Numbered from the stretch's first letter, positions 1-5,322 are shown. The stretch is 5,322 nucleotides of DNA from an uncultured Collinsella sp. (GCA_902493835.1 CABURG010000121.1:1-5322); one strand, 5' to 3'. The notes: generated by a model from the sequence alone, not told the origin. Translations and numbers: made by a program.

Positions 1-467
1 CCCGCCATAAGGACTTCTTCGCTCGTACCGTGGTAGATGGGCATGCTCACGTCGATGGAGGGGATCTCGACCCAGCTCATCATGGGGTCGCGGTCAAAGA
101 TGAGCTGCTGGGCGTAGGGCTCGATCTGGTCGACAGGGAGCTCGGTGGCCTCGCCGGCCAGCTGCTCGTTAAAGGAGCGAGCCTGGAGCAGGATGCGCTC
201 GCGTTCCTCGGCAGACAGCGCGTCCACGGTGCTGGACACGGTGCTGATCTGGTTGAACACGCCCGAGGCCTCGAGCCGGTCCAAGATCCACGGCCAGGTC
301 ATAAGGCCCACGCCAATAAGGATGATGACGATGGTGATGAGCCGGTCGGCCCAGCGCGGCAGTCGCTTGCGGCGGCGCTTGGGCTTTGGTTGAGGTTTGG
401 GCTGAGGGCTTGAGCCGCCGTTGTCCGCGGCGTTATTGCTCTTCATATGTTTGGCGCCCTGCATCAT
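1..467 (-). CDS. Class C (pilin-polymerising) sortase, N-terminal part, cut by window edge
   Basis: The first 155 residues of a membrane-bound sortase; the rest lies beyond the left edge. The N-terminus is cytoplasmic-looking, with a Pro/Lys-rich stretch ending in RRRKR (residues 21-35). One membrane helix follows at about 43-62 (LITIVIILIGVGLMTWPW), then a helical segment with RSFNEQL (97-103). The start of the sortase fold is WVEIPSIDVSMPIYHGTSEE (132-151), the usual opening of class C sortases. The catalytic His, Cys and Arg would lie outside the window. Class C sortases cleave LPXTG-type signals and join pilin subunits through a lysine of the next subunit. The start at 467 is preceded by AGAGGAG with a 9-nt gap; ATGs at 464 and 446 are in frame but less well placed. 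The usual DP(F/W/Y) lid motif is not obvious; IEPY (115-118) may stand in its place. The likely substrate is the backbone pilin at 2812-4557. Confidence 0.9.
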   Translation of the reverse strand, partial: MMQGAKHMKSNNAADNGGSSPQPKPQPKPKRRRKRLPRWADRLITIVIILIGVGLMTWPWILDRLEASGVFNQISTVSSTVDALSAEERERILLQARSFNEQLAGEATELPVDQIEPYAQQLIFDRDPMMSWVEIPSIDVSMPIYHGTSEEVLMA

Positions 468-476
468 CGCCGGTCA

Positions 477-483
477 CTCCTCT
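477..483 (-). promoter_or_regulatory. Shine-Dalgarno of the sortase gene
   Basis: The minus strand reads AGAGGAG, 9 nt before the ATG at 467. It decides the start in favour of the first of two adjacent ATG codons. Confidence 0.7.
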
Positions 484-497
484 ACAACTAAAGTTGT
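484..497. repeat. Perfect 6-bp inverted repeat just upstream of the sortase Shine-Dalgarno
   Basis: ACAACT at 484-489 and AGTTGT at 492-497 are separated by two bases. The repeat ends one base before the sortase ribosome binding site. A TATTAT hexamer on the minus strand (506-511) lies just upstream and could be a -10 box, which would put the palindrome at the transcription start. I found no convincing -35 at normal spacing. It could be an operator or a leader hairpin; the function is unproven. Confidence 0.4.
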
Positions 498-578
498 CTA
501 AACAAATAATAGCCGATTAGCGAGCTCATGCGCCAGACAACGCAGCTTGGCTGCACCGTCCGGGCCACGTAACCCCAC

Positions 579-1352
579 TCAACCAATCAAGCCATATGTT
601 GCTTTCATCGTCTCGAGCAACTGCGCCATCGTTACGCCCGCAACCCCAATCTGTTTCAGATTGACGTCGCCCACCTCACAATCTTTGACAAACGCAAGCA
701 TATCGTCCTTCAGTTCTCCGCGCAGGTCGACACCTTCCGACTCGCCAAGCAGCTGAGCAAGCCTCAGCGCATCGCGTTTATGCTTTTTTACCTTCCTCGA
801 ATCAATGTTCTCCCCCGCTTCCCTTCTAGCTTTTAGGTCGAGATACGCCTTCGCTTTGAACGGGACAATGTATTCCGTACCCAGGACCGAAACACCGCCT
901 ACGGTCCGAATTCCCTGAAGGAACAAGCTGTAGTAAGCATCGTCCAACAAAATTGCCGAAAGACTGCTTATGTTTTCATCAACGTGAATTGGCGCCACAT
1001 TAATCCCCTCACGACCCTTTAGAAAGTCGGGACACTTCGCGAAGAGCTCAATCATACGGGGGTAACCCGGCCTCTTTGGCTCTGTAAACCGATAAAAGCA
1101 TGAGTCTTTACCTTCGCCCCAGCCGCAGCGGTAGCCGCCATCACGCACCAAAGTCCATATAGCTTCTGCCGTCTGAGGCAACCGGTCATCGGCGACAATT
1201 ACCACATCAAAATCGTGAGTCGCCCTAAACGGAAGTCCCGCCTCCGAGAGCAAAATGTCGCATGCCGTGCCGCCGATAAGAGCATACGATCCTGCAGCTT
1301 CTTGCATATGCTGCTGAAATTCTTGGAGGCCTTCTACAGCGCTTTTTGCCAT
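579..1352 (-). CDS. AbiEii-family nucleotidyltransferase (putative type IV toxin)
   Basis: A complete 257-residue protein with the nucleotidyltransferase-fold signature. A hydrophobic strand leads into GGTACD (27-32), then THDFD (45-49) gives the two metal-binding aspartates. A possible third carboxylate is E102 in MIELF. Downstream are PFKAKAYLDLKARR (164-177) and KKHKRDALRLAQLL (189-202), which resemble the lysine motif and the K..D motif of AbiEii proteins. Members of this superfamily act as toxins that transfer nucleotides, in some cases to tRNA ends. The substrate here is unknown. There is no signal peptide or membrane segment, so it should act in the cytoplasm. The start at 1352 has AAAGGA (1359-1364) 6 nt upstream and overlaps the end of the upstream regulator gene by 19 nt, suggesting translational coupling. 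Base composition is less GC-rich than the minor pilin and sortase, which fits an acquired module. Toxicity is inferred from family and pairing. Confidence 0.8.
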   Translation of the reverse strand: MAKSAVEGLQEFQQHMQEAAGSYALIGGTACDILLSEAGLPFRATHDFDVVIVADDRLPQTAEAIWTLVRDGGYRCGWGEGKDSCFYRFTEPKRPGYPRMIELFAKCPDFLKGREGINVAPIHVDENISSLSAILLDDAYYSLFLQGIRTVGGVSVLGTEYIVPFKAKAYLDLKARREAGENIDSRKVKKHKRDALRLAQLLGESEGVDLRGELKDDMLAFVKDCEVGDVNLKQIGVAGVTMAQLLETMKATYGLIG

Positions 1353-2302
1353 GGATATTCCTTTCCAAACATGCGATCGACTTCGAGCTGAATTCGCTCA
1401 TCGTCGATTGCCGCCAAAGATAGCGCAAGCGAAATGTCGTCGACACGGGAGGAGTCGGCAAACACGGGCGCATAGCGCCACACTTGGATCATCGCCGTTT
1501 CGTTATCCGGCAACTCCCCGTCTGCGACTTCGAGGTCGCTCAGTTGACGCCATGCACTTCTTAAGACGGCCTTTTGTTCCATGTCCGGCGCAGCGAGCAT
1601 CGAACGCGCAGCGAGCGCCGTCTCCCCGGCGTCAACAAGATAGTCGATCTGCGGCGTCTTCCTTGCAAAAAAGACCTTCGAGACAGGCGAGGAGAACTCT
1701 GCCATGTGCTCGCTGAGCAGAAGATCAACGGCAACAGGGAACACGACGACACGTCGCTCGCGACGCTCGCGCCTCGCGAGCCCCCTGTCAACAAGCTCGG
1801 TTATGGCCTCACTCGCGCGGCTTGCCGAAATCCCAAGCGCACGACAAAGGTCATAGGGGCGATATGGCTCCTGGGCTGCTCCCCAGATTGCGGCAGCCTG
1901 CGCGTTGGGTGACATCTTGGTCGCGTGGTTGCGAAACCGGGCACCGCCCCTCTCCGTGCAGGCTGTGCCCATAAATGGAAGAAAAGCCTGTCTACCTGGG
2001 CATACAAAGGGAATCCCTTGTGCGACCAACGCTTTGCGCTGACGTGCATCGGCATCAGGAAATGAAACGACAACAGGGGTCTCCGCACGCAAGGCTAGCT
2101 GACTATAGACCCTCTTAGCCTCGGGAAGCCCGACGCCAGTAGGCAAGCTTGCAAGCAAAAACGAAAAACCGTTTGCGTCAACAGCGCGGACCTCAATCGC
2201 CCGCAGATGCAGCGGCAAGCGTGCGGATCCAGGCCAAGTTTTGGTCTTGGCGGAGAGGCCTAGTGCTTCTTGTAAGTAGATTAGCGCTTCGTTCATTTCC
2301 AT
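1334..2302 (-). CDS. AbiEi-like winged-helix antitoxin / autoregulator
   Basis: A complete 322-residue cytoplasmic protein. Residues about 60-112 form an alpha/beta segment with PVVVSFPDADARQRKAL (76-92), then GIPFVCPGRQAFLPF (96-110). This resembles the N-terminal part of regulators found next to AbiEii-type nucleotidyltransferases. Residues about 131-188 look like a MarR-type winged helix: RPYDLCRALGIS (148-159), recognition helix SRASEAITELVDRGLA (161-176), then an Arg-rich wing RRERRERRVVVF (177-188). The C-terminal part contains DAGETALAARSML (224-236), likely the toxin-facing or dimerisation region. Its place immediately upstream of, and overlapping, the nucleotidyltransferase gene is the standard antitoxin-first AbiE order. 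In known AbiE systems the antitoxin represses its own promoter. The ATG at 2302 lacks a clear Shine-Dalgarno, and a second ATG at 2296 is no better. The DNA-binding call is firmer than the antitoxin call. Confidence 0.68.
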   Translation of the reverse strand: MEMNEALIYLQEALGLSAKTKTWPGSARLPLHLRAIEVRAVDANGFSFLLASLPTGVGLPEAKRVYSQLALRAETPVVVSFPDADARQRKALVAQGIPFVCPGRQAFLPFMGTACTERGGARFRNHATKMSPNAQAAAIWGAAQEPYRPYDLCRALGISASRASEAITELVDRGLARRERRERRVVVFPVAVDLLLSEHMAEFSSPVSKVFFARKTPQIDYLVDAGETALAARSMLAAPDMEQKAVLRSAWRQLSDLEVADGELPDNETAMIQVWRYAPVFADSSRVDDISLALSLAAIDDERIQLEVDRMFGKEYPWQKAL

Positions 2303-2314
2303 CGTTTTCGTTTG

Positions 2315-2365
2315 ATTCCATTTTTAATTGGAATTATACATAATTTTCGGAATTAACGAGATTCC
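2315..2365 (-). promoter_or_regulatory. Promoter of the AbiE-like operon with two flanking palindromes
   Basis: The minus strand carries a perfect TATAAT at 2333-2338, which would give a leader of about 25 nt before the ATG at 2302. At 17-bp spacing the -35 position (2356-2361) reads TCTCGT, which is weak. The core is bracketed by two small inverted repeats. ATTCCA/TGGAAT (2315-2320 and 2329-2334) overlaps the -10 box and start site. GGAAT/ATTCC (2349-2353 and 2361-2365) covers the -35 region. Both share the half-site ATTCC, so they are good candidate operators for the winged-helix protein encoded just downstream. The hexamer and palindromes are seen directly; repression is inferred. Confidence 0.55.
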
Positions 2366-2381
2366 TTTCGTGCGTAGGCCA

Positions 2382-2427
2382 ACATTTGAGTTTTCAAAAT
2401 GTCCCGAATCGGCTGAGCGATTCGGGA
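2382..2427. repeat. Two adjoining inverted repeats upstream of the AbiE promoter
   Basis: TCCCGAATCG (2402-2411) and CGATTCGGGA (2418-2427) form a perfect 10-bp stem with a 6-base loop. It can be lengthened by one G-U and one T-A pair. Directly next to it, 2382-2388 and 2395-2402 form a 7-bp stem with one bulged A. Neither is followed by a run of T on either strand, so they do not look like terminators. They begin about 45 bp upstream of the -10 box and could be an upstream operator or part of a structured RNA. Confidence 0.5.
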
Positions 2428-2503
2428 TACAATGTCAATAGAAAACGACGCACCCCGCGTAAGTGTACGAGAGCGCGGGCGGCCTAGTTTTCAGCTTTTG
2501 TTA

Positions 2504-2555
2504 AATGCCCGGGATCCGACCCCCGGGCATTCTTATTTGCGCTTTCGGCGCAAAT
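2504..2555. repeat. Tandem pair of perfect stem-loops
   Basis: AATGCCCGGG (2504-2513) pairs with CCCGGGCATT (2522-2531) across an 8-base loop. Three bases further, ATTTGCGC (2535-2542) pairs with GCGCAAAT (2548-2555) across TTTCG. On the plus strand the first stem is followed by a T-rich stretch (TTCTTATTT), so it could weakly terminate plus-strand transcription. On the minus strand the tail is only TTTAAC. Together they could back up the pilin terminator or be structural elements of a small RNA. Confidence 0.5.
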
Positions 2556-2673
2556 GCCTTCTACCGTCCGCACCGCGCGTGCGCCTACGGACCTTAAACC
2601 GAACCTCATACGAGTCAAGAAACGCGATGACGAACGTGCCCGCATCGGACGATGGAGGCTGGCTGCGTTATCC

Positions 2674-2711
2674 AAAAAAACGGGGCAGCCTCCAGCGTGG
2701 AGTCTGCCCCG
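2674..2711 (-). terminator. Rho-independent terminator of the pilin transcript
   Basis: On the minus strand CGGGGCAG (2711-2704) pairs with CTGCCCCG (2688-2681). After one mismatch the stem continues with CTCCA/TGGAG and closes on a 3-base loop, giving 13 pairs in all. It is followed at once by seven T residues (2680-2674). This is a textbook intrinsic terminator about 100 bases after the pilin stop codon. It should end most pilin transcription before the AbiE-like genes and the sortase. It has no T tract on the plus strand, so it acts in one direction. Confidence 0.92.
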
Positions 2712-2811
2712 AAAAGAGAATGGCAAAGCAAGAACGTGGATGGACGAGAAAAATGTCCGCAAGTCTCATGGCCATCACATCCCACCTGCCAAAGGGATGG
2801 GTGAGCGAGCG

Positions 2812-4557
2812 TTACTCCTGCTCGGACTCCTCAGCCTGCTTACGGCTGCGGATGAGGTGCGCCACGCCGATGCACAGCACCGCGCCACCAGCGATCCAAG
2901 TGAAGGTCACGCCGTTAAGGCCGGTGAGGGGAAGGCCAGAGCCCTTCTTGTTCTTAATCGTGAGGGACATGGTTGCGCCATTTGCATCCCCAATGGTGGT
3001 CATCTCCTCATTGTTGGAGCTGACCGTAAGCGTATCCAACTCACCAGTTTTCTTGTATGTCGGAGTTACCGTGATTTCAAATGGGGCGACGGTGTTATAG
3101 CCAGTGGGTGTAGTGGTCTCAGTAATCTGGTACTTACCGGTGTCAAGGCCGGGAATATAGACCTTGCCGTCATTGAGTCTCGTCATGAACTCATATGCCT
3201 GGCCCTCGTCGACAATCTCGCCGTTTTCACCAAGCCACTTGTTATCCAAAGTGCCCTCGTCACCTTCGAGAACCTTAACCTTAAAGCCCGCCTGGAGACC
3301 TTCTCCCTTGAGTACGTCCCCGGAGCCCTTATCGGTCTTGGTAACATCGAGACGGAAGACGTGGTCCGTCACGCCCTTGATCTCGGATTTGCCGGTGCCT
3401 TCGGCCATGGGGTTATTGGAGTACTCGAGATAGACGTTGTTTGTATTACCGGCAGCATCATAGTTAGCCTTGCTATTGAGTTTGGCCTTGTAAAAGACAA
3501 CGATATAAGTGTTGGCATCGATATTAAGGGTGTCGCTTTCTTTAGCCGCGGTAGCCGACTTCAATCCCTTATCATTAAAACTCACCGTCAGAGTATTATT
3601 GTCCTCAGTAGGATTATTCACTGTGTAGCTTTTCGGACTTATCTGGGTATAGCTCTGACCATTCAGCGCATAAACCTCGAGCGACCCCTTATCATAAGTA
3701 AGGCCCTGCGAAAGGGTATCCGTAAACTTGTATGCATAGGAATCATAGGTGGCGTAGTTGTCCGCAATCGAGCCGGTGAGCTTATAGCTTACTTCCTGAC
3801 CCATCTGGGAGTCAGCAAACTTACTCCACCCCTGTTGAGCGGTGTAGCCGCCTAGTTTATTCTCATTGCAGTCGTTAAGGATCTCCTTATTGATCGTCGG
3901 GATGCTGGTCTTCTCGGTAACGACCACGGGATCACCGCCAACAATGGCAAAGATCGGGGAGGTGCCCGTGTTCGGCTTGGTCACTTCGAGATTGCTGGTC
4001 ACAAACAGGTAGTAGCCGCTACTCTGGGCACTGAAAGTCCAGGCATTAACGGTATCGAGACCATCCACAGCCGACGCATTGTCCTTTACAGCATTCGCGA
4101 CTGCGTAGAGGACATTGTTGGTCGCGAGCCGAGTTCCCTTGATCGACCCGTCATCCGACCCAGCGGTAGTGGAGTCCGCGTGCGCCCTGAGAAAGTCGGC
4201 GACTTCCTGAGCCGTGGGGTCTTTGGAAAGTCTCTCATTGGTTGCCAAATCGTTATAGCCAGTCCATTTTTCCTTGATGGCTTTGACAACTTCCGCTCCA
4301 AGTTTATCGTTCGCCCACGTGATGTCCTGAGCGGTCTTGCCATTTTCAGTGTCGGTAACCTTGGCCTTAAAGATCTGATACGCCTTGTACTCAACGTCCT
4401 CGTTGCCGGCAATCTTGTTGATCGTGATGCTATAGGTCGTAGCAGCCGCATCTTCAGCAAACGCCATCGTGACCGGTGCCATCACGCCGCCGAAGCTCAG
4501 CGCTGCTGTGAGGCCGGCGGTTACTGCCAGGCGTGCGATGTTCTTGCTCATGCTCAT
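2812..4557 (-). CDS. LPXTG-anchored major (backbone) pilin with isopeptide-forming domains
   Basis: A complete surface protein of 581 residues. It has a signal peptide (1-34, cleavage after AFA), then an N-terminal pilin domain starting YSITINK and containing YKAYQIFKAKV (57-67). IPTINKEI (219-226) follows, where K224 is the likely lysine joined to the next subunit. A second domain runs from FTDTLSQGLTY (278-288) to NNVYLEYSNNP (373-383). The CnaB-type domain (about 401-503) opens with FRLDVTK and carries the E-box ITETTTPTGY (478-487, E480). The C-terminus has LPLTG (542-546), a membrane helix (about 550-568) and a basic tail. Such proteins form the pilus shaft after polymerisation by a class C sortase. 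I chose the start at 4557 because AGAGGA lies 7 nt upstream; an in-frame ATG at 4623 adds 22 residues but has no Shine-Dalgarno. The coding sequence is visibly AT-richer than its neighbours, suggesting an exchanged allele. Confidence 0.95.
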   Translation of the reverse strand: MSMSKNIARLAVTAGLTAALSFGGVMAPVTMAFAEDAAATTYSITINKIAGNEDVEYKAYQIFKAKVTDTENGKTAQDITWANDKLGAEVVKAIKEKWTGYNDLATNERLSKDPTAQEVADFLRAHADSTTAGSDDGSIKGTRLATNNVLYAVANAVKDNASAVDGLDTVNAWTFSAQSSGYYLFVTSNLEVTKPNTGTSPIFAIVGGDPVVVTEKTSIPTINKEILNDCNENKLGGYTAQQGWSKFADSQMGQEVSYKLTGSIADNYATYDSYAYKFTDTLSQGLTYDKGSLEVYALNGQSYTQISPKSYTVNNPTEDNNTLTVSFNDKGLKSATAAKESDTLNIDANTYIVVFYKAKLNSKANYDAAGNTNNVYLEYSNNPMAEGTGKSEIKGVTDHVFRLDVTKTDKGSGDVLKGEGLQAGFKVKVLEGDEGTLDNKWLGENGEIVDEGQAYEFMTRLNDGKVYIPGLDTGKYQITETTTPTGYNTVAPFEITVTPTYKKTGELDTLTVSSNNEEMTTIGDANGATMSLTIKNKKGSGLPLTGLNGVTFTWIAGGAVLCIGVAHLIRSRKQAEESEQE

Positions 4558-4564
4558 CTTCTTT

Positions 4565-4570
4565 TCCTCT
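4565..4570 (-). promoter_or_regulatory. Shine-Dalgarno that fixes the pilin start
   Basis: The minus strand reads AGAGGA followed by a 7-nt gap and ATG at 4557. The protein then opens MSMSKNIARL, a standard signal-peptide start. Upstream in-frame ATGs at 4623 and 4590 have no comparable site. Confidence 0.75.
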
Positions 4571-4648
4571 GCTTTCTGCTCGAATTCCATTTGATCTAAA
4601 TCTGTCTGTCTGTGTCTTAGCATCTACTTCGCTACGTCTCGCCCCGCT

Positions 4649-4684
4649 CTCTGTAGGGCTGCCAGCTACTCTTTATGGCTGCCA
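4649..4684 (-). repeat. Imperfect 16-bp direct repeat, 20-bp period, around the minor pilin stop codon
   Basis: On the plus strand, 4669-4684 and 4649-4664 match at 14 of 16 positions (both start CTCT and end GGCTGCCA). The copies are spaced 20 bp apart and bracket the TAG stop at 4666-4668. It looks like a small tandem duplication at the 3' end of the gene. No function is evident. Confidence 0.5.
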
Positions 4685-5322
4685 CCTCCCCGCTTGACCA
4701 GGAGCGCGACCACGATGAGCGCGGCTCCGGCGACCGCTGCGGCGGCCGCGGCGTACATTGCCATATCGCCAGTCGAGGGCATAAAGCCTCCGGTGGTAAT
4801 GCTAGGGGGTGTGCCGGTAGGCGTGTTGATGAGCGACGCCTCCAGGCTGCCCGTCGACCCGTCCGCGCTGTCGGCGCGCAGGGGCGACTCGGCCGTAATG
4901 GTGAGTTTGGGCTTGGCGGCGGCCACCTGGTCGACGTCCAGGCCCTCGGCCTTGACCGTCACGGAGCGCGTGCCCTCAAAGGCGGTGTAGCCCTTGGGCG
5001 CCTTGAGCTCGCGGACCTCCAGCTTGCCCGAGTCCACGCCCGAGACGGTAACGCGGCCGTCCTCGCCCGTGGTGACGGTGGCCTTGCCCTCCGCATCCCA
5101 CGTGCCGTCGGCCGCCAGCGTGCGGCCGCGGTCGTCGGCGATGCTCAGGACCGCCCCGGCAAGCGGCTTGTCGCCGTCGCTGCCGCGCTTGGTGAGCGCG
5201 AGATCCCAGGTGTAGGCGCACGCGTCGTCGCTCGGCGTGCGGGTGAAGCCGGCGTCGCCGGACTGGTCGGCAAAGGGAGAGCGCGGGTAGCGCAGGTAGA
5301 CCTCGTTGGGGTTGCCCTTCGC
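4666..5322 (-). CDS. Minor (tip or base) pilin, C-terminal part, MPSTG-anchored
   Basis: The last 218 residues of a sortase-anchored fimbrial protein; the N-terminus lies beyond the right edge. The frame is open to the edge, so an apparent start at 5037 (GTG) is internal. It opens with NPNEVYLRYP (4-13), the end of a pilin domain. A CnaB-type domain follows at about 36-125, with the likely isopeptide lysine K45 in LALTKRG and the E-box LEVRELKAPKGY (101-112, E105). The anchor is MPSTG (181-185), a variant of LPXTG, followed by an Ala/Val-rich membrane helix (about 187-209) and a short basic tail. The region is very GC-rich, unlike the following backbone pilin. Only about 108 bases separate the two genes and I see no terminator or strong promoter there, so they are probably co-transcribed. 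Whether it is the tip adhesin or the wall-anchoring base subunit cannot be told from this part. Confidence 0.88.
   Translation of the reverse strand, partial: AKGNPNEVYLRYPRSPFADQSGDAGFTRTPSDDACAYTWDLALTKRGSDGDKPLAGAVLSIADDRGRTLAADGTWDAEGKATVTTGEDGRVTVSGVDSGKLEVRELKAPKGYTAFEGTRSVTVKAEGLDVDQVAAAKPKLTITAESPLRADSADGSTGSLEASLINTPTGTPPSITTGGFMPSTGDMAMYAAAAAAVAGAALIVVALLVKRGGGSHKE

Larger units (their letters stand above)
2303..2811. other. 509-base non-coding spacer between backbone pilin and AbiE-like operon
   Basis: I found no convincing gene on either strand. From the pilin side leftwards it holds about 100 bases of pilin 3' trailer, the pilin terminator (2674-2711), a featureless stretch (about 2556-2652), two adjacent stem-loops (2504-2555), a stretch with an isolated TTGACA (minus strand, 2433-2438) lacking a -10 partner, a 10-bp palindrome (2402-2427), and the AbiE promoter region. 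Such density of perfect hairpins is more than a simple intergenic gap needs. It could hide a small RNA or be a recombination junction. Confidence 0.6.

Noticed and set aside
30..413. Plus-strand open frame opposite the sortase
   Set aside because: It is antisense to a clear sortase N-terminus in GC-rich sequence, where long spurious frames are common.
542..554. Terminator between toxin and sortase (GCAGC/GCTGC hairpin)
   Set aside because: The stem is only 5 bp with a 3-base loop and has no T tract on the minus strand.
511..2414. 8-bp inverted match (AGCCGATT at 511-518, AATCGGCT at 2407-2414) as ends of a mobile element
   Set aside because: A match this short is expected often between two 100-base stretches. 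There is no target duplication or transposase.
2433..2438. Perfect TTGACA on the minus strand as a -35 box
   Set aside because: No acceptable -10 hexamer lies 15-19 bp downstream; that space is taken by the 10-bp palindrome.
2504..2531. T-arm of a tRNA
   Set aside because: The loop lacks the TTCRA pattern, and no acceptor, D or anticodon arms can be fitted around it.
2590..2618. TTGACT with TAAGGT at 16-bp spacing, minus strand, as a promoter after the pilin terminator
   Set aside because: The -10 match is only 3 of 6 and no downstream gene needs it, so it is not distinguishable from chance.
2554..3855. Long plus-strand open frame of 433 codons opposite the pilin
   Set aside because: It lies antisense to a clear pilin gene with signal peptide, domain motifs and LPLTG anchor. 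Its protein shows no recognisable domain, and it crosses the pilin terminator.
4558..4623. Pilin start at the upstream ATG (4623)
   Set aside because: There is no Shine-Dalgarno before it, and it would put 22 mostly charged residues before a standard signal peptide. The ATG at 4557 has a good site.

Overview
The window looks like a sortase-assembled pilus locus from a high-GC Gram-positive bacterium. The best guess is a gut Coriobacteriia member such as a Collinsella-type organism. This rests on the GC-rich flanking genes, LPXTG-type cell-wall anchors, a class C sortase and the style of the fimbrial proteins; the genus is an inference. Every gene I can support reads on the minus strand, so transcription runs from the right edge to the left edge.

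Layout in transcription order. (1) 5322-4666: the C-terminal 218 residues of a GC-rich minor pilin, with a CnaB-type domain and an MPSTG sorting signal. (2) 4557-2812: a complete major (backbone) pilin with signal peptide, pilin-type domains, a C-terminal CnaB domain and an LPLTG anchor. (3) 2711-2674: a strong Rho-independent terminator for the pilin transcript. (4) 2673-2303: a non-coding spacer with three further perfect stem-loops and a promoter flanked by small palindromes. (5) 2302-579: a two-gene, 19-nt-overlapping operon, made of a winged-helix AbiEi-like antitoxin/regulator and an AbiEii-family nucleotidyltransferase, read here as a type IV (AbiE-like) toxin-antitoxin or phage-defence pair. 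(6) 467-1: the N-terminal 155 residues of a class C (pilin-polymerising) sortase, cut by the left edge.

How the parts fit. The two pilins and the sortase form a classic pilus cluster: the sortase cross-links backbone subunits and the minor pilin sits at the tip or base. The unusual point is that the AbiE-like pair lies between the backbone pilin and its sortase. The pilin terminator isolates the pilins from the sortase, and no clear terminator separates the toxin gene from the sortase. Sortase expression may therefore depend on the antitoxin-controlled promoter or on a weak promoter of its own. This coupling is an inference, but it is the most interesting hypothesis in the window.
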